NCBI GenBank assembly: GCA_030142905.1
Contig: JASJOG010000029.1
Span: 844,501-908,500, forward strand
Length of the DNA stretch: 64,000 bases
Reading direction: 5' to 3'
Origin: Heliopora coerulea
Taxonomy: Eukaryota; Cnidaria; Anthozoa; Scleralcyonacea; Helioporidae
Shown here: piece after piece, positions 35,701-47,700 of the stretch
How positions within the stretch are numbered: position 1 is the stretch's first letter
How the letters are laid out: each line of letters begins with the position of its first letter
Notes under the pieces: model-generated
The model's database searches: none
What the model saw: only the letters and a program-made list of their open reading frames with translations
Told to the model about the DNA's origin: nothing
Translations under genes and position numbers: made by a program

Positions 35701-38700
35701 CAATAGTTTTGTCTTTTCCCTGTAGCCAAAGGACGCTTTCTTGGCGCTAATGCAGTTTCGCACCTCAACCATATAAATACAAATAAGGTAAGTAAATTAT
35801 ATATCATTCGACAGTTTATTACCGGGAGATTACAGTGATACCGTGATATCAACCATTCACCGCAAACATAATGCACTATAGCATAAAGAAAACCATCCTT
35901 GTTACTCAGCACCATGTTTCTTCGTACTTCTCCGAAAACGTGTATCACCCAAGGTTTGGATTAGGGTTGAGTTTATGCATATTTTCGGGGCTTTTAAAGA
36001 GCGAGGAAACAACGAAGAAAGTCTTAACTTAAATTGTAGATAAATCCATAAACCTCATGGTCTAGAGCCGTCGCTTCATTTTTGACCCACACGAACTTGA
36101 ATTTTTCTGTTTTGTTTGCCATAATACCTCACGTTTGAAGTGAATGGTTGACATTGCGGTATCACTGTGATCCCCAGGTAAAAAGCTTTCGACTGATGTA
36201 TAATTTAACTATGTTACTTGTATTTATATGGTGCGAAACGACATTAGCGCCCGCTTTCTTTTATTTTCTGCATCTCTTAAGTATTCTGCATTCTCAAATA
36301 TTAAATCTTCAAATGTTACTGCCTTGTTGTCGGCACCGAAGCTGACATTTCAATGAAAACCCATTTACCTTCTTCTTGGCCAGTGCAAGAGCTTTCAAAA
36401 AAACTAGAGTCAGGTTTAGAATGGCTAGAGCTTTCCAAATTGTCAGTGAAACAAGCTGTGTTTACTGGTGAGGGCGCCATTTTCGATATCAGTTATACCA
36501 ATATAACCACAATGCAATGCGCGGAGGGTCGCTCGCTTCTAATTATACGCAAGATTCAAGTAAATTAACTATGTTAATTTTGTTTAACTTAACGTGGCCG
36601 GACAGAAAATGACTGCTAACTTGACATTTGAATTGCAGTTGAAGGACTTTTATTATTAAAATACGTTTTTCGAACTCTAGTAATCCAACAGTTGTACGCC
36701 TCACAATTAGATTTTTTCCCGAAAGAAAACAAATGAATAATTTGAGGTCCCCAGAGTATTCTTCATGCCGCCCTGCCTCCGTATATGTCGAGGAAGACCA
36801 TTTCCGCGTTTTCGTGATGACACCCACACTCAACACAGGGAGCTTTGGGCCATATTTAGCGAAAAACGTTAATTGGCCAATTACAATTGCCTGGAAGTGT
36901 TTAGCAGAAAGAAAAAGATTACTGTGAGTTTAGCACACGTGGTTTATTTCACGGCCGTACAGTTTAAAGTAATTTGTTTACTGATGTCGGCGTTGCAGCT
37001 TTCGTAAACTCTGTTTGCATGTACAGGAGACCCTGGTGGCGAGAACGGGAAACGATGCCAAGAGGGAAACTCACTTTCGCTTTCGTTTTGATCTAAGAAT
37101 CCTACTTTTTCAGTAAGATTTTATTGGTACTGCTTTTGGTGATTGGAATTTAATAAAATCAATGTATTCCTAAGACTATTTTCAGTTTTAACTGCCAAAA
37201 TTCGGGACAGCAGAGATATTAAAGTCAAATAGTAAGCTGAATTCCCAAAAACGTCTAAATACGAAAGTGAAACTATAACTGTACACATCAAGCAGAAAAT
37301 ACGAGACTTCTTTCTACTTGTACCAACCAAATAATTAACACCGTAGATGAATATTTACGACAGTGTTTATAAAAGGGAAAAATGGTTTCTTAGCGGAAAT
37401 TAATTTGAAGTTATTGAGCGTTAGGTTGTGTTATAAAACGTCCTTCGGATTGCAGTTTTAGCCATGTGGCATGAGACCAGCTACAATATGGTAACGTGAA
37501 GCAAGACTATGCTTATTGCAATATTTTACGTCTTACCTTTGGGAATGCAGAGAGAATCGTGCTATGTATATTCTTCTCCTAAGAAGGCAACTCTACTTTT
37601 GCTATGAATTAAGCAATTAAATTTTGAGTTTGGCGCATGACGTAATTGGTGTAATACCGAATGGAGGACTGGGGAGGAAAACAATATCGAACACAGTTAT
37701 ATGATTATCTTACGTCTTGCCTTTGACAATATAGAAGGAGATACTTGCTTGTGACAGTTTCATTGCTAAACTAGCATAGAAACACGATAAGCCATAAGCT
37801 TATGCCTCAAACGACTGTAAAAGCGTTAACATAATAATCCAATATGTAATCTTTGACAGGATATCCCTCGCCAAAAATCTTTTTGAGGTCGACTTCGCCA
37901 AACTCCTGGAATCAGTCAAACCAACTTCGTCTGATGGGAAATCGAAACATGAACTTGGTTATTCATTTGTTTCATTTTGATGAGATTAGGTTTTGGTAAA
38001 ACTAGGGACAGTTTTCAAATTAAGATTAGGGTTAGGTTAAGTTAGGTTACAGCAAAAACGACAACAACAACAACAATAACAACAATAATATCAATAACAA
38101 TAACAACAATATCAATAACAATAACAACAATATCAATAACAAGAATATCAATAACAATAGTAATAACGATACAAATATAAAAATAACAATGACAACAATG
38201 ACAATAACAGTGTCAATAACAACAACAACAAAAATGATAGCAATAACAATATTCATAATTATAATAATTATAATGATTTCGAGGGGAAATTGTGCCGTTA
38301 GTGAAAGATTGCCTAGCGGGTGGAATGTCCCGGATAGAGGAGCAAATATTAAATTTGATAGCGGAGAAAAAGTAATGAAAAGAACAGTGAGAGAGATACA
38401 AGGGGTGGTGTTCATGGAAAGCAAGACAACAGTGAGAAAACTGATACTTATGCAGCCAGATTAAATTCGGTCTGGGGTCTCCTATTCTATTAAGGCTAAC
38501 GATGATTGACAGACGTAACGTAAGATTACTACTTTGGTTTGAAATATGGTATTCCAAACAAGTTTCTTATTTTAACTAGGGTCACCATTTAATGTGGATA
38601 TTTCCCGAAGACTAAAATTATGCATGGGGTCACCACGTAGAGTGGGAATATAAAATGTTTAATAATTAGAAAATTGCTTGAGTGTCTGTGCTGGGATAGA

Positions 38701-41700
38701 AACATGAATGACCTCATTTCAACCAGAAAAATGCCTATAAAAAACACAAGATGTTGCTGGGTGTTTTCTGGTATTTATCCGGTTGAAATAGTCTCATGAA
38801 TGTTTCTATCACAATACAGATACACCCAAGCTATTTTCTATTGGTTTTGTAAAACACCCAATCCATGTCTCTGTACTCTAATACAAAATGAAATGACATC
38901 AGCGTGTCTCTGCACTCTGAAGTTACATTTACACTTGATCTAACTTCGCAGCATTGGTCGACAATTCGAAGACTTTTTTTCCGAATTCAAAGCAGCCATT
39001 TACACTGAAGCAGCGAATCCAGCGTAAAAAAATCTTCGGATTGCACTCGAATCCGGGCAAATATCAATCCGGAAAAGAATGTGGATACTTCGAATCCGGA
39101 GAGCTAAAACTACAGAGAAATTTTCCTCGTTTTTGTGTATATAGCTGAAGTAGCCCGTGGAGGGAAAATTTTATCAGGAGCAGTAATAAATGAAGAATGG
39201 AAAGAAACTTTTCGGTTTTTCAGGGGTTACTTTGGATAAAAGTTGTTAGGATTCACATTGTACGGTTAAGACTTTTGTTGTAGAGTAAACTAAGCCTGAG
39301 GGAAAAGGAGGCTCACCCAATCAGAGCGTGCGTAGAACGGCGTGAAAGTCGTATTGGTTGAGATACGTAGTAAAATTTCATTTACGTAGCATGAATTTCC
39401 TACTTTTTTTAGTTCAACAAGAGCTATGAAATTTAATGTTAGGAGGGAACTGCTTGTTAAGCGAAAGACCGGAAGGAAAAATCAAATTTTGCGCAATGTA
39501 GATTTCGAAACTGGGCACCACACTAAACTGTGCTATAACTGGAAGGCTAACTCCAGTCAATCACTAGACCCAAGAATGAAGCCAAAAATGGCGGGCATGG
39601 AGGAATTTGGACGTCAGTTTCAGTCTCGCAGATGGTTGCTTTTGTTGTCATCCTTTGTCCTTTTTCGACAGTTTTAGGTGTTTAGTTCGCGCAGCCCCTA
39701 CGAAATCTTGCTTTGTTCCTCATATGACATCGACTTTAAAATACATTTCCTAGGAGTGTTAAAATTAAATAACAAACTTAATGTCGATTGTTGAAAAAAC
39801 AACAAATTGTGTAGCTTTAAGGTTTGTTTGGTATAAAAATGCCATTTACTGTGTTGTGTACGGCTATGTAAGTAGAAAATTAGGGACCATGAACAAGAAA
39901 AAAATCCTATTTTTAATATGTAAGAAAAAGCTGATGTACAAATTTCGTAATAGAGTAATCAACTTTTGAAGTATGACATCGTGGATCCAAGATTGACAGC
40001 CACGGACTAAAATTCTCCATGTCCGCCATCTTTGGCTTCGTGAGTTGATTGGCAGTTAGCCTTGTAGTTATAGGACAGATCAGTGGGGAGCCATGGGAGC
40101 GGATAGTTTTCATGCTTTAACGGTAAGACCCGCCATCTTGAAGTGGGCGTAAAAAAATCGCTTTCCCTGGTACCATTTCTTACGAACTATATATGGAATA
40201 TACCGCATAGAAGATTTTTGTGGGGGATCAAGTCCTTTAGTACTCCTTTTGCTTGACGATCTTATTGTTTTCTTTTGTAGCTGAGGGAAGTTGGAAGCTG
40301 AGTACAAGAGGCAGTGTCTTTAGCAGATTTACACCCTACCGTGAAGGAGCTCGTGCGGTTACTGCTCAAAACACCTGCACAGGAAGTACCAAAACTACTA
40401 ACCGAGCTACCACTACTTCAACTGTCTTGGGAAAAGCCAGTGGAATTTACGCTGAAGATCCTGGTGAAACTGTCAATCGAGGGACAAATGAAAGTACTAT
40501 TATGACTGACAGAAGAACTCGCTCTCCAGCAACTTACAAACTATGTCGAGGTATCCCAGATTTAGAGGAAAGAATTCGTTGTAAGTCAGGTGTTGTCAGT
40601 TTCTCAGAATTTGTACTGTAGCCTGGTTCATTATTGTTCCTGCACCTAAAATGTGACGCTTAGGGGGATAACGGGACGGTATTTGGATTCACGAAACATA
40701 TACACAATTAAGAACCAGAGACGTTACTCTTCGTTGCTTTGTAGGAATATTCATTTTATAGAAATGGCAGAAATAGCACGCCTTTTTATAAAGATTAATC
40801 CTAAATTTCACCTTCCTGTTCAGGATGGCATATGTGATGGCGTGAGCTGTTCCTTGCTTCAGTCGAATTATTGAAACACTTTTTTTCAACCAGTCAGTGC
40901 GCGAAATACTATCTTAAAATACATTTGATGAACTGAAGACACGATAAACAACCAGATAGGGGGTCTAAATTTTTGCGAGAATATGATTATTAAATTCAAT
41001 TCTACTTTGGGTTAGGGTTAGGGATAGGGTTTGATTTGAATCGCCAGTGTTACTGACGTGTAACAAGAAACGAAAAGATTTATTCACAAACGCGAAAAGA
41101 AACTAAAGAGCTAAGAAAATAACTAAAAATGTTCAAGGCTTATCTGTCGTCTCGACACTTTTAAGCTTGCGATTCTGACGACCCAACGGTGGAAGATGAT
41201 AAAAGGTTCCAGCAGCAAAGCATTCCAACCAACTGTTAACTTCTTGTATTCAGGTAACGATCTTGAGCACATAACAACATGAAACAACACACAATAACAC
41301 ACACCGAGGGTCGGAGCGAGTCGCGCTTATATAGCCTGTCCGTAAACTATGACGTCAACTTACGTCATTTCTTAAATGATCTAATGTACTATTTTTACAA
41401 GCAATCATGACAATGCTCATGACTCAAGTAACTTAAAAAGCATGACAATGTTCATGATTCAAGTAACCTAAAAAGTACTCACATCAGCATGAGTCAGCAA
41501 AATTACAATCTCAGTATGAATAAACGGTATGACTAAGTAAAAGCTATAGGAAATTCGAATGTTCGAGAATGTTCTCGGCGCGTGACGACTGTCACGTAAC
41601 ACCAGTAGTAAGAAATTTGTTGTTCAGGTTAACGTTTTAGTGCGCAAATGACAGTACCTAAAAATGACAAGACTGCTACAGAAAATTCAACCTTTTGATG

Positions 41701-44700
41701 AACTGACCGCAAGCATTTAAGTATCCAAACCCTTTTTTAAACTTTTTGGTTTATCTTAATCTTTTTTATATTAGTAAAAATCGTTAAATACATTTAGGTA
41801 AGAAATATCAGTTTAGTTAAGCATCCTTCGAGGGCGTTGTGGAAGAATTTTTTTACTTCATAAAACACGTGCTGTGAATGTTTTAAACAATTTTGAAAAC
41901 AGTCATAGCGATCTTACGGCTGTATTTGCTGCTGCAAGTTATGAGGATGACGATTACATAATTTAACAACGATAAAAATGATTGTAGTGGCACGACGACT
42001 GGGTGGAAAGGGTGGATTACCCCCCTGGCCCAAGCAAAAGGAAAGAGTTTGCACTCCGCAATATTTTGTTACGTTATAGTAATACTTATGAAACTTTTAC
42101 GACTTTATAGTAATCGCTCAATGGCAGCATGATTTCGGATGAAGGAAGTTTCAAATTATTTACGTACTTCAGATCTCAAATTTTGAACGAATGTATGAAT
42201 TTCGGCTTGTCGATTTTGGCGCTTCTTTCCGAAGTTAAGTTACTGTTGACTGTTTAATTTGTTTTGGGTGGAAAGTCAATCACATTTATTTCAACCCCTG
42301 AGTGTGACCGTGGTCATGATACATCAAGTAGTTTTGTGCGACTTGTCGACAAAAATATTAACACAAGCTCCTGGCCATATCCCAGAAAATTGTTGAATGT
42401 GATGTAAAATGATCACCTTCAATCTTCCCCAAAGCAAGTTTATACGACTGGGAATTACTTTTTCTAAGGAGGTACTTTGCCATCCCAATCTCTTTCTGGT
42501 CTCGGCATGAAGTACTTGATGTCATCAATCCCACGGTCACCCAGAACAGCTGCAGTTGTATCACTGGATGATGGTGATGGTGATGGTGACGTTGACTCTG
42601 ATGATGATCATTATGATTATTATAGTGATGATGGTGATGGTTATGGCGATGATGGTGATGATGGTGATGATGATGGTGATGATGGTGGTGATGATGGTGA
42701 TGATGGTGATGATGATGGTGATGATGATGATGGTGATGATGAGGATGATGATGAAAATGAGGATGATGATAATGACGATGAAGATGATAATGCTTATGGT
42801 GATGATGAGGATGATGATGAAAATGAGGATGATGATAATGACGATGAAGATGATAATGCTTATGGTGATGGTGATGGCGATGAAGCTGATGGTAATGGTG
42901 ACGTTGACGGAGATGTTGATTATGGTTATTATACTGATGACGATAATGATAATAAAGGTGATGATGATAAAGATGATGAAGGTGATGTTGGTGGTGACGA
43001 TGACGGCGATGATGTTGACTATAATTATTATTATTATAGTAATGATGATAATGATGATAAAGGTGATGATGATGATAATGATGATGATGATGATGAAGAT
43101 TGTGATATACAAAATTTCTATACGTTTGTCTTGATTTACACGATATAAAACGATACAATACACTAACAATCTTTATTATATATAATTTTATCTTTACAAC
43201 ATACTTTGAATGTATTTAGTTTGGTTTGTAACTGAAAAACGTCTAAAAATTGTACCAAATGATCTCCAGTCGTTGCTATTTTGCATTTTTACCCAGAAGT
43301 GTCTGAGGTTTTCTGCGATCTTTGTTGCAGTAAGGAATCAAAGATCATCCCGTACAGAAAACGTTTCAGATGGTTATCAAACTGATTCCAGAGATCCGGT
43401 CAGTGTCGTCAATGAGTATGGTCAAAAATATAGATTAAAGGTAAATCGGTAATAATCTTTTCTCCTCAGCGGCTGACAGTATAAATGTTCTTTTATGTCC
43501 TTCTAAATTAGCTTGCAAGCCTCATTGGGATACAAAAATGATTTTGAATCGAAGGTACATGAAAGATTCGAAATCAGCTTATTTGGATACACATGATAAA
43601 ATAGTTAAATTGATCACCATTATGGAAGAGGTATAAATAAGCTGCAGCTTAAAAGCTGCATGGCCTTTATGAATTATGTGATGATTATTACGATGCTGGT
43701 GTAAGCTTCGCTGACAGACGATATATGAACTCCCGCCAAATCCAAATTCGTAAAAAATGTTTTTGAGCCCCAGCCGGTTATCGAAAACGCAACATTTTGG
43801 CGACCGATGTAACAGTCTTCCCTTGAGCTACTGTGACTAACGTAGCCTAATGACATATATGTCATAATTTTTCTTATTGTCATTCACGTACGCGTTTGGA
43901 GTATTACAGACGATTGATTTGCAAAAGCCTACCGACCCAAATTCTATGTTTCTATATTTGGAACCCTCACACCCAATTTGCTACACTAAGCTAAATGCCC
44001 CGACACTTAAATAAAGTTTTCAATTCAATTATTCAATTCAATATAACCGTTATGTAGTACATTCATATGATAGAAGTTAACGTTAAGTATGTCATATAAC
44101 CGTTATGCAATACATTGACATGATAGAAGTAATCGTTAAGTATGTCATATAACCGTTATGTAGTACATTGACATGATAGAAATAATAGTAAAATAGGCCA
44201 TATATTCGTTGAAGGATTAAATAGTAATTGTGTCTTATAAATCTTTGTAATCTTCAGGTGGAGTTCAAGCAACTCACTCACACTGGTCCAGACCATCGTC
44301 GAACGTTTTACTGTGAACTTTATGTTGATAATGCAAAGTTTGGACCAGGCCAAGGATTAACGAAAAAGGCAGCAAAAAAGAAGGTCGCTCAAATTGCTTT
44401 GAATAAACTTATTGGAACTCCTATGACAGGTAAAGAATTGCCATTGTTGATAGGGTTACCTTGATAACCTTTTAAATGGCCAAGGTTTTACTCCTACAGC
44501 ATTTATTTTATTGAGATCACGTACAGTTGACAACCAATAACTCGAACCCTCGATAACTTGAAGCTCTCGCTAACTCGAATCAAAATCAATTTCTCCTGGA
44601 TTTGCTTCGTACTTTTACTGTGATTTTACCCTCGGTAAATGGAGCCCTGGATAACTCGAACACCCCACTAACTCGAAGTGAAATTGTTTTCTCTTCAAGT

Positions 44701-47700
44701 TATTTTCCTTATAATATCATGTTTGCCTCAATTTCCTTTGTTTTTCCAGGTTGCATTAATAACTAGTTTACCTCATTAAAATTCATTTGTACTAATACTA
44801 CCTCTAGTGACGTCAAACCAGGTCGTATTAGGACTAATACGACCCGGTTTGACGTCATTGGAGGTAGTATTAGTTGAATTTTGGCAAACATGCGAAAACA
44901 TTCATTCGGGTCATTAAATAAAATTTCCTCGGGCCTTCGACCCTCGAGAATTTTACTAAACGACCCTCATCGAGCAGGAGATTTAATAGGTAATACACCT
45001 CATTTCATCCTATTACTTATAATAATTTCCCTCTCAATCTCGTTTGTTAATAAATTGTAACGATGTCAAAACATAATTCAGAAAATTTTATTTACTTTAA
45101 ATCAAACTGAACAGCATGCATTCATATTGAAATGTATAATTGTCCTTTGTGTCAAGTTCTTTAGTATTTTTATGTTCAGTATACATATATTTTTATGTTC
45201 AGTATACATTATGTTGGCAAAGTATCGTTTTGTTTGTACTATTTCTCTTAAATAAACCTGACCAAAACGCGCTCTGTGTGAATAGTAACGAAGCACGTGG
45301 ACAAAACATTTTTTCCCTGATTTCCGCTCATTTGATGCTACCTCCCGACGACTCGAACTCCCAACAACTCGAACCTTTTTGGATTGCCACAGAAGGTTTG
45401 AGTTATCGGGAGTCAACGATACAATTCAGTGAATTCACATACGTTTTACCTGTACTATAGTCGTTATCACGTTTGAACATGAAAGATTTGTTTGCTGTCA
45501 TTTGTAAAGGAAACATGTTTCATATATTAAGCGTTAATTCGCATTTGATCTCATATATTTTCAGGTTTGATCTTGTGTACTATCAATTTGATTACTCATG
45601 AACATTGCCGTTACTACCTCGATACCTGCAGCTTAATGTTTGATATATACAGATTAAATGATATCCCATCTAAGTGTCACAAGGCCAACAGGGTACTTTA
45701 CTGATGCTAACGAGAAGAAGTATATTTTCAAATTTCTTTCAGTGAATTGACTTCCAAACTTACAAATTTCATTACTTGTGGGTTGTTTTTTGTTTTTTTT
45801 TTTAAATTTTGACCGGGTTCTAATAATATGGAATGCTGTTTAAATAACAGACTAGAGGCGGAAACTTGGAACTATGAAATGTATTTTGAAGGAATGTAAT
45901 TTGCAAAGTTGAGTGAAATTTTGCTCATGCAGTGAAAGAGCTAACGGCCGTCTTACAATTGAATTTTTCAAACATTCTGGTGAAAGTTTTTAAAAGGCGG
46001 TGTAAAGAAAAATGCTCTATTTGATTCATTTAAGCTCTGTGTTTCATACGCGAACCTCATCGCAGTGTCAATAGATGTTTCTACGGAAATAACTATAAGG
46101 CCACGTCTCCACACCCGATTTTTTACTTGCGCAAGTGGTGCAACTTCTTTATTCCTCTATCACCCAGTTGTACATAACTGTGCGTTCATGGGGCACAGTT
46201 ACACCATGGGTATGATGTATGGTGTAGTTGATAATTTTTAAAGGAGGAAAAGTTACCAACTTAACAGTTAGAAGTCGAGTGTAAATACCATTATGTTCTT
46301 GTATGGTGTAGCCTCGCTTCTTCAGTTCTGAGTCGTAAAATAAATATAAACCAGTAAACCAATAGAATTTTGTTTTACCTTACCAAACCAAATTTTCCCC
46401 GAATCCTAATGCTTAAACTATCTATTTTTGCCGCAATTTTATGGCATATTTTCATAAACTTTGTGAAGTGTCTGAACCCTTCATTTCCCTCCTAAATTAT
46501 GTCCCTGTGTACGATTTAAGACATACAAATTGGATGCATGATCTGATTTCAGTAGATTCTCAAAAGGATTTTGAATTGACTGAATAATCTGAAATTTGCC
46601 GCATGAATTGAGAATGATAGAAATAGCACATCCAGCAACCCACAAATGACCAAAAGTTGCATGAAATCTGACGAGTTGAATCTTTTAAAACAAAAGTTGA
46701 CTATTGTCATTCGTGTGACGCACTCTCGCTTCTCCCCTGCATCGGCGGTGCGATTTTTTCCGAGTTTTAGCCAATAAGAAGTATTGATATGCAGTCCGAC
46801 TAATACCTTCAGTTTATTGAGCCATAATTGGTTGCAATAATTTGTTGCATTATGGAGGCGCCACCTTGTGGCGACGCGACATATTTTTGTTCACTTGCAT
46901 CGCCTGTGTGAACAAACATTGTGCGTGGAGCTGCAGCTTACTTAAAGCGTCGGAATCAGGGGTGGCGCCAGGAATTCTCCGACGTAGGGGCTAACGTCCC
47001 CGACAGGGGGGCTAAACCTTAAGGACCATGACCACACTCCCTTTATGATTTTGTTATATGAAGGTCTAAAACATCATGTTATTTTTTGCAAGAATAATCG
47101 GAACAACTGACTAGAAACAGTTTACTTTTAGATTTGACAAGAAGATAAGAGTCTATTGTCTTTCTTAGCTAAATCAATAACAACTGCTCATGGTTTGTAC
47201 AATATATAAATGTGTTCATCAGTGAAAATTCCCCAACGGATTGTTAATGTTTCCCTCTTGCGGCAGCCCTGGTCGGAATTACCTCCTATTCTTACTGATA
47301 CATAAATTAATCCCCGCCTAACGGCCCTTAAACCACCACAAATACTTCTTAAACCTTTGCGGTCCGAGACGTCTCCCCTTATCGAGTAAAACAGTTTGGC
47401 TTTCGCCCGAGTAGATCCAAAAAGTCAAGTGCGGGTAGAAAAGAAATGAAGTACCACAAACACCACTTGAACCACTTGACATATTATACGTCTGGTATGA
47501 CGCAGACAACCCAGTTAGACAAATGGCCAAATCTGACAAATACTTATCACTAAAGTTTAAAGATGACTGCCGCTGAGGCCGTCAAAACGTCAGTCACCAA
47601 CAACAGTCTTGATCAAGACTGCAACAACCTAGAGGATCGGCAGCAAACTCTATTTCTGCTTGATTCAAACTATTTACATCATAAATTAATCAGTTGGCCT

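Noticed and set aside
36353..36927. Two + open frames of about 65-70 codons
   Set aside because: No domain, poor donor sites, and they overlap repeat-derived sequence near the inverted duplication.
41009..41035. Telomere-like GGGTTAGGGTTAGGG
   Set aside because: Only two to three units; an interstitial short match, not a telomere.
42358..43169. Long His-rich, Ile-rich and Asp-rich frames on both strands
   Set aside because: All come from the GAT repeat; no flanking conserved sequence.
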